In this document: in pieces, positions 1 to 9,542 of the stretch
Layout: every line of letters starts with the position of its first letter
How positions within the stretch are numbered: the stretch's first letter is position 1
Source: Teratosphaeria epicoccoides
Taxonomy: Eukaryota > Ascomycota > Dothideomycetes > Mycosphaerellales > Teratosphaeriaceae
NCBI GenBank assembly: GCA_021401465.1
Contig: JADDMT010000039.1
Span: 186,001 to 250,000, forward strand
Length of the DNA stretch: 64,000 nt
Direction: 5' to 3'
The notes under the pieces: model-generated
Seen by the model: the letters and a program-made list of their open reading frames with translations, nothing else
Told to the model about the DNA's origin: nothing
Databases searched by the model: none
Made by a program: the position numbers and the translations under genes

Positions 1-489
1 AGTTGAGGGTCACAGATTGGAGGCTGCCGTGGAAGGCATTTTGGGCGTACAACAGACGGAAGCTCTGAGAGTCTGACGCTTTGCAATTACAATGACGCGT
101 CAGTTCATTCTCTGAAGGCGCACGGTGTTGGGGCCACTCACGGCCGCGGCGCTTCACAGGACATCGCTCGCCGAGGCAAAGAAACGCCCAGACGTTTCGT
201 GCCCTTAGACAGGCAAGCTCTCCGAGAGGCGGCGGCGGCAGGCCATCTCATGTCACAACTCTCCATTTCCAGTCTCTCCAGTCGAAGAGCACTTTGGAGG
301 TGGGTCTGTGAAGCGTGGACCTGCGGCAAAGCTTAGCTTTTTTGCGAAGCGTGAATACTACGTGAGTACCTTGTCGAAAGCACAATCTAGGTCCCCGACT
401 TTCACGCGCTGTCTTGTTCGTCGCGACCAGCTCTGCGCTCATCACGTCCCGCACTGTTGCCTATCGAAGTTGGATAAACGAGCCAATCT
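1..489. other. stretch without recognised gene
   Basis: Only short overlapping open frames occur here, with no recognisable protein motif, tRNA or repeat. It may hold the flank of a gene lying to the left of the window. Confidence 0.4.
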
Positions 490-1134
490 CGCTTCCCAGC
501 GTCAGGTAGTTCACAGCCAGCACGACATCAAGATAACAAGCGAAAGACCCAAGACCAGCAAGCACCATGCAGACTGCTGCTGGTCCCACCGGAACTGCGC
601 ACCATGATCCTCGAGCACGGTCCACCGAGCCAGACTTGGGCTGGTTACATCCCATTGCCGCCTGCCGTCCATCTTCGCCAAGTGGCAAGTGCGCAATGAG
701 GCGTTCGCTTTGCACTGCGCAGACAGTACCTTTGCCTCTATCATGCACGATTGCGACAATAGGAGTCACTTCCAATTCATCAAGTCCCTCTTAAGGATCA
801 TCCAGAGTCAAGCAGCCCTCGGCGTCCCAGCCACACTTGCTGTTCGGATTTGTGCGATAGCGCACGGAATTGGAACGACTTGAATTCATGGTGTCAGAGG
901 ATCTGCTGCTCGGGATTTCTCCTAAAGATCTCGCCGATAAAGAGCATGCCACTCCGCGATGTACTTGTAGCTGCTCCGGTGCTGGATGTTGCTCTTAAGT
1001 ATAAGGATTGGAGATGGGAGGATTGCGAGACGATCCCAGAAAGTGTGCGCTTTCTCGCCGAGAGGGTGGATGAGAGATGGCTGGATCAGCCGGCCGTCGA
1101 GCTATTGGAGAGCCGAGTGATTCGCGCGACCTAG
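490..1134 (+). pseudogene. possible decayed F-box-like gene fragment
   Basis: One frame (about 505-699) reads APCRLLLVPPELRTMILEH, which resembles the LPxELRxxIY core of fungal F-box-like proteins, and ends HLRQVASAQ then TGA at 697-699. The next frame (about 680-883) continues with QVRNEAFALHCADSTF, like the QIRNEA..L.Y..NTF stretch that normally follows in such proteins. The join needs a one-base frame change near 685-690. A further open stretch (850-1134) in a third frame could be more of the same gene. No intact reading frame spans the region, so I call it a relic. The family is inferred from short motifs only, and an unrecognised intron could explain the first frame change. Confidence 0.33.
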
Positions 1135-1629
1135 GTGCGTCCGCGCTTTTGACTAGCATGGAGATTAATGGATTCTCCGGCTGGTCTTGTAGTTTTGCGG
1201 CAGACTCGTGCCTGGTTGGTTGGGCAGACTGGAATAAAGTAGGTATACCCGCTGTACAACGAGCTGCTGACATATTCACTTGGCAAAGGAGGCCCATGGA
1301 CTTTTTTGTTACACGATCGACCAATTACAGTGACCTGAAATGGCGCGGTAATGCTGCGTAAGCATTCAAGTACGCCCTAATAAGGCTGACATGAAAAATT
1401 GTTGGGTCGACCATGATCAAGCCGCAGAATGGGCATTGTCATATGACGACCTTGTCAGAGCGATTGAAAAGCCACTCGGCCCTCTGCATCTTCCATTCTC
1501 TCCTTGCACTCAATTACGCTTTGCTTTTGCCCGTGCGACCAGCTTACAACAGTACATTTTCAATCACCCCTTGGTCTTCACAGCAGCTCTATACCGCGCT
1601 TGCATCCACCACCAGGCTCAGTACCCGAC
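1135..1629. other. intergenic, upstream of the coiled-coil membrane protein
   Basis: No gene or repeat seen. It presumably carries the promoter and 5' untranslated region of the gene starting at 1630. Confidence 0.4.
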
Positions 1630-3858
1630 ATGGGCTATCAGACGGGTTTCGACCAGGCCATGGACGGCGCCGAGCGCTACGGCACCGAAGGTCCCACCCG
1701 CGCGAACTCGCCTGAGCCATCCGCCTTCAGAGGCCCATACCGAGTCGAGTACCCACTGCAACCTCAGGAGCAACTCCGCTTTGACGACCGATACTTGCCC
1801 TTTGAGCATCACGAAATCCGCAGAACCCCTTCTCAGGCGCGTCAGATGGATTCTGCTCCTCAAGCCAGGTCGTGCTGCTCTGCGGACGTTACGCCCGTGC
1901 AATCAAAGGAGCGGTGTGTCAGGTTCAAGTCACCTTTGCCAAAGAGGTCCTCGTGCTCCGAACGCCACTTTGGATCGAGAGCGCATGGGCGCAGACGCAA
2001 GTTACTGCCCGGCTTGCAAGAAGTTGCGCGCTACGCTTTCTGCAAGGTCTACCACAAGTCTGTTGAGCGCTTTGACAGATTGGCGGACTGGACATCGCAT
2101 GCGCAAGAAGCAATATTCAATCGGAGCCTCGACATCAGCGCAAGGACTTGCGACAAACTCTTCGCCCCTCTCGAGAGATTCCTCGGTCTTGCTGTTGGCA
2201 CACAAGATCGCGCCATGATTGCTCTCTTCGCAGCAGCGGAGGCATATGCTGTTTTCCTAAGTCAGACGATTCCCGCCGGCGTAAAGAAGTTCGAAAGTTC
2301 TGGGGTCTGCATAGTTTCAGGCCTCAGCGCCGTGAATCTGTGGGCAGGATTTGCAACGATCCTGGGACTCATGTGCTGGAGCCTCGTGGACATGCACCGC
2401 GATCTGAAGAAGCAGACCAAGGATTGTCCAAGTGCCATTCACGCACTCACTGGCGGGTCTGAGGTGGCGGTACTTAGTTCCCTTATGGTTCTAGGGACTC
2501 TTGTATGCCCGATCTTGCATCTCGGCAATGACTCTGGCCAATTCTTTGTTTCGGTCGCGATTCTCCTGCCTTTCATTTTCGTGGGGTGGGTAGCGACCGT
2601 CAAACACCTGGTCGGCGACTACCATGCGTACGATGCAAAGAAAGCTTTACAATCAGCTGAGAAGGAGAAGGAGGCGAAGATCGATCAGGAAGTCCGTGAG
2701 CTCCGTCAAATCATCAAGCTCAACAACACAATTATCCAGGATCGTGAGGAAAGACTCCAAAACGCCAGAGAACAGCAGCTCGCCGCAGAAGATGGGGTAG
2801 CCTACCTCAGGCTGCAGCTCAGCGATGCCTACTGTGCTCGTGAGGCCAGCGAGTACCAGCTCGACATCTCCATGACGAGGATCGCCAACTTCCAAACCCT
2901 GGAGTCGCAGCTCAGGGCCGAGAACTCCCAGCTCACGAGCGCAATTGGAGGCCTCAATGCCAAATGTAATGCGATCACACAGCAGCTCAGCGATGCCTGC
3001 CATGCTCGTGATGCCAACCAACACGATCTTGACGATTCAACGACGAGAATCGCCGATTTTGAAGCGACGGAGTCGCGGCTGAGAACCGAGAACGCCCTGC
3101 TGACAAGCGCAATCAAAAACCTCCATGCCCAATATCACGCGAACATCCAGCAGCTGGACGCCCAGCAACACGAAGCAAATCATGAGACTCTCCGTCTCCA
3201 GCAGAAATGGCACCATGTGGACCTCAGGCGACTGGAAGCGGACATCCATGCCGGATGGGAGGCGTACCACCATCAGGAGCTCGGCAAGTTGCAAGCGACG
3301 TCTGCCAGGGAGAAGGGCTCTGGCATCGCCCGTGCGGTCAAGAGTTACGAAAAGCAGATGGAAGCTTTCAAGGGCACTCATCTTGGCGAGCTCCGAAATG
3401 CCTGGACCAACGTAGAGTTCTTCCATCGCAAGCACGCCGAGGCCGAGGCGAAGCTGCAGAAGTTGCAGCAGAAGCTGCAGGCTGCTGAACAGGGCTGTGA
3501 ACTGCTCGATGAGCAGGACATTGAGACTGCGATTGAACAAGATCAACGAGCTGGCATGGAGATCACTACTCGGACCCTTCACAGTATGCTTGCTGACAAT
3601 GACACAGATACCTCAGGAGCGGACAACTGTCTCGGTCAGTCGGATTGCACGGCGCACGAATGCCTGCGTCGCAACACTAGAGCGGACATTATTGACGAGG
3701 AACCAGTTGACGTACTGCTGGATGGCGGTCTTCCTGAGGCAGAGGACCTCGAGGATATGGAGTTTGATCTGGTCAGCCTGAATGAGAGTGACTGCGAAAG
3801 CGTTAGCGAGGTTGAGTTGTCCAGCGACGCCGAGTGCGATGGCGACTTCCATGCTTGA
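1630..3858 (+). CDS. multi-pass membrane protein with duplicated coiled coil, function unknown
   Basis: An intronless 742-residue frame, starting at MGYQTGFDQAM; an in-frame extension up to 1504 lacks the character of coding sequence. The N-terminal 180 residues are polar. Four hydrophobic segments follow at about residues 196-220, 229-255, 278-300 and 304-330. A long coiled coil runs from about 338 to 620. It contains a tandem duplication of exactly 56 residues (eight heptads), DNA 2815-2982 and 2983-3150, each beginning QLSDA, and a third copy that fades out after QLDAQ. The C-terminal 120 residues are strongly acidic. I do not recognise the family. By architecture it could be an organelle-membrane tether or scaffold, which is inference only. 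Confidence 0.75.
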   Translation: MGYQTGFDQAMDGAERYGTEGPTRANSPEPSAFRGPYRVEYPLQPQEQLRFDDRYLPFEHHEIRRTPSQARQMDSAPQARSCCSADVTPVQSKERCVRFKSPLPKRSSCSERHFGSRAHGRRRKLLPGLQEVARYAFCKVYHKSVERFDRLADWTSHAQEAIFNRSLDISARTCDKLFAPLERFLGLAVGTQDRAMIALFAAAEAYAVFLSQTIPAGVKKFESSGVCIVSGLSAVNLWAGFATILGLMCWSLVDMHRDLKKQTKDCPSAIHALTGGSEVAVLSSLMVLGTLVCPILHLGNDSGQFFVSVAILLPFIFVGWVATVKHLVGDYHAYDAKKALQSAEKEKEAKIDQEVRELRQIIKLNNTIIQDREERLQNAREQQLAAEDGVAYLRLQLSDAYCAREASEYQLDISMTRIANFQTLESQLRAENSQLTSAIGGLNAKCNAITQQLSDACHARDANQHDLDDSTTRIADFEATESRLRTENALLTSAIKNLHAQYHANIQQLDAQQHEANHETLRLQQKWHHVDLRRLEADIHAGWEAYHHQELGKLQATSAREKGSGIARAVKSYEKQMEAFKGTHLGELRNAWTNVEFFHRKHAEAEAKLQKLQQKLQAAEQGCELLDEQDIETAIEQDQRAGMEITTRTLHSMLADNDTDTSGADNCLGQSDCTAHECLRRNTRADIIDEEPVDVLLDGGLPEAEDLEDMEFDLVSLNESDCESVSEVELSSDAECDGDFHA

Positions 3859-4324
3859 AAGCTATGCCGGATGACAGGTGGCAGCTGCTGCATGCGGTAA
3901 GCTCTGTCAAGGTCAGTGTGAGCGCTGGCAGCGTTGACAGCCATCGATATCTTTCATGTGTGTCTTCTGTTAGCCGACATGGCCTACTTGAAGTTGTTAC
4001 CTCTCGGAGCTGCGATTCAACCTCATGTTGTAGCGGAATGTACACCCTATGATACATCTGAGCAAGTTTCTCTGTTCAAGCCGCATAGCACTTAGACCAG
4101 CCGAGCGCTCTGACTCTGTCGTCGATTAACCAATGCCATATGTACACTGCTTCTCTGACGCCATGTGCTCTCCGTGCCGTGAATGCATCGCCGAGTGTAG
4201 TGCTGTGCCTGCACTGACAATCCGAGTTCGCTGGCCGACCCGCAGACGTAGCAATGGGACACCTCGCCCATCTTTGTCGTCGTTCTTCTCGTGCTCTCGT
4301 GGCCTTCATGTGAGTCAAGCTCTT
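3859..4324. other. intergenic between convergent genes
   Basis: Shared 3' region of the plus-strand coiled-coil gene and the minus-strand CxxC protein gene. Nothing else is seen. Confidence 0.4.
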
Positions 4325-5788
4325 CTAATCACACTTGTCCAGATCGGTAATGATGTCTGGGATACCGCTCTCAACGGCTTCTTCTGTGAGTGCTACACCT
4401 CCATCAACTTCCACCTCGCTGCCCAAGCTGCTGCTGCTGTCTTTTGCGCCAAAGCCTGATCCCAAGGGAATAGCGAGCCGTCCTGGCCGCAGCGCCCGCT
4501 CAGTGACACCCGCACAAATCGTCTTCGCTTTGCCTTTGGTCCTGCCGAGCTTTATGCCCAGTAGAAGGTCTTCGAACAGCTCCTCGTCGTGTTGAAGCGG
4601 TGTCAAGGGCGCGGTACAGAGGCTCGGTAAGCTGATCGAGGAGCCTCCAGCGGACGCACCGCCAGGCGTAGCGCTGAAGAGATGACTGAGCGAGTTCTCT
4701 GGAAGAATATTGTCAAGATCAGTCTCTGGCTCTGGGTCAAACCCGTGATTGAGTGCCTTCAAGCCATCGTCGAAGCCACCATCATACGCGCAGCCGGAGA
4801 AGCTGCTCCAGAGAGGGCACAGACCAGGGCCTGGGCATGGGTACCGGTCAACGAGTTCAAGCTGTTCTGAATCCGAGTCGCTGTTTGTCGCGCTGGTTGG
4901 CGTCGAGCTCCAGCTGTCATCGTCGTGCCCATCAGTCTGGCGCACTGCATTGTTCAAGCTAGGACTTCGATTCGCTGGTGGCGCCGGGAGCGGTGTTTGG
5001 CGAAGGCCCAAGTTCCTCACAATGCTTGGGTTCATGATGGGCAAGCGCGCGATGTCGTGCTCTGTGACCGCGGGGACTCTGCCACTGAGCATCCTCTCGA
5101 AACTCATAGGAAGACGCTCGGTGAAGAATGGGCGGCAGGTGTGGCAGACCTGAAAATGACAGCTTTGACGTTGCCTTTTGGACCTTCTGCTTGACTTCTG
5201 AGCAGCTGGTGCGGCGACGCCCGTATTCGCAGCGAGCGTCATGTTGCCTGTCTGAGATGGTGACAGAGACGGCTGTACGGCTGGAGCAGAATCTGGGACC
5301 GTGGATCCGACTGAGGCAATGATAACGCCAGGCGCAGGTGATTCGGACACGGTCGCTGTGTTGTCGGGATTTTGCGCGCTGCGAATGACGGCGCGAAGAT
5401 GCTTCTTCTGCTCTATGAGCTGTTGAACCTGCTCGGGGCTGTAATCACCCTTGCGAATGCCTTTGATGACAACGGTGCTCATGTCGAGCGACTCAGCCTC
5501 AAGGGCGTATTGCACAAATTCGCCATTTGACTTGCCGTCACGAGCTTCTGTAGACGGGCTGAGCTCAGTGAAGTCAGCGCAGCCGGTGCGCAGATCTCGA
5601 TCCTGCTGGCAGGTATACAGCCAGCCGAGACTCGGCATCTTGCCGCACATCATACAGTGACTGATAGCACTATGGCTGCGACTCATGCTCATGTGAGTGC
5701 ATTGCGGGCGTCGTGATGCTGCTGTCGGCGCTGGTGCCCTTGGCGGCCGCTGTGGTAGAGCTGGAGGCGGCTGAGGTGGTGATGCCAT
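4325..5788 (-). CDS. conserved-looking fungal protein with CxxC motifs, function unknown
   Basis: A single 487-residue frame with ATG at 5788. The first 30 residues are proline-rich. Cysteine pairs lie at CMMCGKMP (residues 45-48) followed by GWLYTCQQD, and at CHFQVCHTCRPFF (about 210-218), after a basic SSRRSKRQRQ stretch that could be a nuclear signal. Together the cysteines could bind zinc. The middle and C-terminal parts are Ser/Pro/Asp-rich and look disordered. I know of no named domain that matches; similar CMMC...TCQQD...CHTCRPF patterns appear in uncharacterised ascomycete proteins (from memory, not checked). The gene lies tail-to-tail with the coiled-coil membrane protein. Confidence 0.7.
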   Translation of the reverse strand: MASPPQPPPALPQRPPRAPAPTAASRRPQCTHMSMSRSHSAISHCMMCGKMPSLGWLYTCQQDRDLRTGCADFTELSPSTEARDGKSNGEFVQYALEAESLDMSTVVIKGIRKGDYSPEQVQQLIEQKKHLRAVIRSAQNPDNTATVSESPAPGVIIASVGSTVPDSAPAVQPSLSPSQTGNMTLAANTGVAAPAAQKSSRRSKRQRQSCHFQVCHTCRPFFTERLPMSFERMLSGRVPAVTEHDIARLPIMNPSIVRNLGLRQTPLPAPPANRSPSLNNAVRQTDGHDDDSWSSTPTSATNSDSDSEQLELVDRYPCPGPGLCPLWSSFSGCAYDGGFDDGLKALNHGFDPEPETDLDNILPENSLSHLFSATPGGASAGGSSISLPSLCTAPLTPLQHDEELFEDLLLGIKLGRTKGKAKTICAGVTERALRPGRLAIPLGSGFGAKDSSSSLGSEVEVDGGVALTEEAVESGIPDIITDLDKCD

Positions 5789-7154
5789 GACCTGTACAAT
5801 GTCAGTGGAGGCGCTTTCAAGTGGAAGTCGAGCATGTGGGCATTGCGCTGACCTGCTGCACAGCAGCCATGCTGCGCGGTGTCGAGTGCCAAAAGGGGTC
5901 CCGGCTCTGAACGTCGTTTGCGAGAGAGCTTGATGTACAATCGACGGTTGGGTCCGCGATGGCTGTCATGTCGGTGCTGCGAAAGCGTCAGTGTGTGTGC
6001 TATTGACCGGTCGAGCACGGTCGATGCAGCAAAGGACAATCAATGGATGGGCGGCGTTGGGCGTTGGCAAATCAATAAGCGAGTGGTGTGGAGTTGGCGA
6101 AGGGGAAGTGGTGGTGCAATGGGGAAGTGGTGGTGCAATGGGGAAGTGGTGGTGCAATGGGGAAGTGGTGGTGCAATGGGGACGACCAAGCACACAAGTG
6201 GTGAAGACGCGAGGTAGCAAGCAGGTGCAGGTGGATGCAGGTGCGCTGTCTCGCGCTTTCCGCCGCACCTTCTCTGGCCCTTGCACTGAGTGAATCCAGG
6301 TGCCTACCGACGCTCGAGACATTGGCAGGCACGTCCAGGGCTCTCTTGCGTCTCCGGCCCGTTGCTCGAGCCCATGTTGAAAGAGCCGCTGTTTGTTTGT
6401 TTCCGACTAGCATCGCGGTATGTAGGCATGTGGCAAGAAGTTCATTTCGTTCGCATCGAATGCGTCCATCCACTTTCATCGCCAGAACATCCACACCGCG
6501 TTGATTCAATATGACTTCATGGGTGTGACGGCCACAGCATTCAGCGGCCAGAGAAGGACGAAAACATTGATGTCACCGTGGAGTGCAGCCAAGTGGAATG
6601 AGCCTGCTTGGCCCATTGCGAGCGCTTCACTTCGACTTGCCTGCACTGGCGTTGGAGCGGTCTGCTGCCAGACCTGTTGCCAGCCTGGGTAGGCCCCTTG
6701 GTCGTTCTGAAAGCGCATTCGGTTCAGAAGCCGAGGTGCGGGAACAAGGGAATGTTGCACGCAGCGGTCGCAGCTCAGATGAAGCCCTGGGCGACAGCGT
6801 GGGAAGATATCGCCGCTCGTCTCTCGTCTGACGTCTTCGTCCCAACAGCGACCATTAAGAAGACCTGGGCATCCACTCGGAGAATAATGAAAGGAAGAAG
6901 TTCACTAGTCGGTCTGCTTCGACCAATCTCCGCGTCGAGCTCGGCACTGCAGCAACGGCTACCCTGATCGGCAACGGCTCGACTCGTGGGTAAACAGACG
7001 ACAGCACATCGCACTCGCTATCACGACAGCTGCTTGTTTCTGCACATCATCTCGTCCGCGTGGGTCGTGTTCATCACATCACCTCGCGGGTAGTATTCTT
7101 GCCTCACTGTCAGCCCTGTACGAGCCGCAAACACGTCGCTCCAGACGCGCCGCG
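5789..7154. other. intergenic, about 1.4 kb
   Basis: Lies between the divergent CxxC-protein and Mpv17-family genes and should hold both promoters. It contains a 19-bp tandem repeat (6102-6182). The open frames in it (for example 6608-6967) show no known motif. Confidence 0.4.
6102..6182. repeat. 19-bp tandem repeat, four exact copies
   Basis: The unit GGGGAAGTGGTGGTGCAAT occurs four times without a mismatch (6102-6120, 6121-6139, 6140-6158, 6159-6177), followed by a partial GGGGA. The copies are identical, which suggests a recent or still variable minisatellite. A 19-bp unit shifts frame in every copy, so it is unlikely to be coding. Confidence 0.95.
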
Positions 7155-8074
7155 ATGTCTCAAGTCAAGTTCGAACAGAGGGAAAACATCCGGGTGACTC
7201 AGAGCGGTGGAGGTCGCGGAGCCCCACCACCTCCTCCGCCGCAACACAAAGAGGACTTGGCGCATCGGGTCGGTGATGCGCTCACGAAGGGTGCGGGACC
7301 CAATGGGTACCTTGCGGTAAGTTTCGCAGCTTTCGATGGCAATTGGCACAACGCGGACGCTTCCTAACCTGGAGCGCCAATAGTGGTACCTTGAGAAGCT
7401 GCAGAAAGATCCCTTACGCACCAAGATGATCACATCAGGTACGCTTGCCGGTCTGCAAGAGTTCCTAGCCTCCTGGATCGCGAAGGACCGCAACAAGCAT
7501 GGCCACTACTTCACAAGTCGAGTACCAAAGATGGCGATCTATGGTGCCTTCATCAGTGCGCCCTTGGGCCATGTCATGATATCGCTTCTACAAAAGATGT
7601 TCGCCGGCAGGACAAGCTTGAGGGCCAAGATCATGCAGATCATTGTGTCCAACCTAATCGTACGTTCAATGCTGGAACGATTGGCAGCGAGTAGCTCGAA
7701 GCTGACATTCATGCTAGATTTCGCCCATTCAGAATGCCGTCTATCTGACTTCTATGGCCGTCATTGCCGGCGCCCGCACCTTCCATCAGATCCGCGCCAC
7801 CGTTCGCGCCGGCTTTATGCCCGTCATGAAGGTCTCCTGGATTGTTTCGCCTTTGTCTTTGGCCTTTGCGCAAGCTTTCCTGCCACAAGAGACGTGGGTT
7901 CCGTTCTTCAATTTCATTGGATTTGTCATTGGAACTTATATCAATGCACACACAAAGAAAAAGAGGCTGCAAGCACTGAGGAGAAAGTACCAGGATACTG
8001 GCAGGAGCACCGATGGGAGGAGCGAATTTGACAGGAGTGAAAGGAGGCCGAGCGGACCACCAGGATCATACTAA
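7155..8074 (+). CDS. Mpv17/PMP22 family membrane protein
   Basis: Three exons, 7155-7316, 7384-7659 and 7718-8074, giving 264 residues. The introns are 67 and 58 bp (GTAAGT...AATAG and GTACGT...GCTAG). The spliced protein carries the family hallmarks: WYLEKLQKDPLRTKMITSG near the start of the domain, then ISPIQNAVYL and WPxxS-like WIVSPLSLAFAQ, ending in WVPFFNFIGFVIGTYINAH. Several hydrophobic helices fit a small multi-pass protein of peroxisomes or the inner mitochondrial membrane (PXMP2, Mpv17, Sym1). The first 35 residues are an added proline-rich segment. The usual C-terminal end is followed by a 35-residue basic tail. Which member of the family this is cannot be decided here. Confidence 0.87.
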
Positions 8075-9542
8075 ATGAGCTAATGCGACCCGAGTGTTGT
8101 GGGCGTGATTGCCTGCAGCTCAAGCAGAGCAAGCAGGCAATACGCGCTCCGGCTTAGGAAGGCGTTGGGCGGCGCTTGAGAAGCGCGTCAGGTTCCAGAG
8201 CGAAGGCCGGCAGATGCGAGATATGCATGAGCCGAGCGTCATCGCAGACGGTGACCTTGGTCGCCTACCCTTTTCAACCTGCTCTTAGCTGCAAGCTTTG
8301 GTCCAGCTGTGCATGAACAGAGATTGCTTCTGTATCATGTTGGACATTATATACAGGTGTACGCATACAGCGCTTTTATTTCAGTTGACAACGTTGCAGG
8401 TCAGTCCCGATCATGTTGGTCTGCATGCGCGGCAAGGTCCATGTATCTTGCGCATGTATGCCTCTGTCTATTCTCTGGCAAGACTCCCCTTGCTATGGGG
8501 GCAGCTGCGCTAGCGCCTCATCCGGAAAATGTCGTGCCTATCGGGCATGTGACATTGGGGCACGCATCTCACGGAGCCCTGTCATTTTTTGAGGTCGAGA
8601 CAAAAATTGTTGGGCATGCCAGCTACGGATCAGTTACAGTGTATGGAGCGATCGAATGGGACTTTGCGCTGATGACAAAACGCAAGCACGCACCCTGCCG
8701 ATAGCAATCAGTGCGGCGAGCTGCATCTGCGCGGCTTAGGTTGGAAGTCTGCTCGATTTAGGCATAATAGCCAACGCTTGCGAGGTCCTGTGGGCGGGCC
8801 TGAAGGCGTCTCTGAAGGCTGTAATCAAGCGATCCTGGCGACCAGTGAGAGGCGTGTGAAAGCCAAGGCGCGGCTATCGTGTACAACATCGTCAGCAGTG
8901 CTTGACGCTCCCACCGCGCTGGACTGTTTGCTCCACGTGTCACCTCGACGCTGTGTCCCGGCGCTCCCGGCTTTACTGGAACTCGTTCCAACCAAATGCA
9001 CTCTGGTCTTTTCGGCATGGGCCAATAGCAGGATTGACGCAAAATGATATTGCACCGCGTACGAGGTTTTTGAGCACATTCAAGAAGGTCCAGATCCTCC
9101 CCGAGGCGGGCATGAGTCCGATGGCCTCGCTGTAAAGACAGGATGCTCGACCACAGACTAATGCAATTCAGATGTATGCAGATGCCCTATTGCCTCATCA
9201 ATATGCGCTGTAGTGCGGCGTGACAACGGCGTCAACAGCTGCGGCTGCCCGTCGCAGATTCCCGCTGTTGGCGAGGCCGGGTCGAGCTAACCAGCTTCTA
9301 TGCAAGTACCCAACGACGTCCAAGCGTACCGCGAGCGTCGATGCTACGCCGCCATGTCAATCTACTATGTACCTCTTTCGCACGGTCAAGGCCTCGCTAC
9401 TGTGGTCTATAAATCACAGTGACGGTTAGAGCCAGATGCATACATGTAGTCTTTGCTTCTTCAACTTAACGGCAGCTCCCTCGGTGTCACACCGGTGCAC
9501 ATCGGTTGCCTGTGTCTTGTCACTTTCTTGCGCCAAAGCTGC
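8075..9542. other. intergenic, about 1.5 kb
   Basis: No recognised gene. The longest frame (8309-8704) has no known motif. A TATA-like element lies near the right end, upstream of the next gene. Confidence 0.4.
9408..9414 (+). promoter_or_regulatory. TATA-like element
   Basis: TATAAAT lies about 130 bp upstream of the likely ATG at 9543. The spacing fits a core promoter, but nothing else supports it. Confidence 0.3.
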
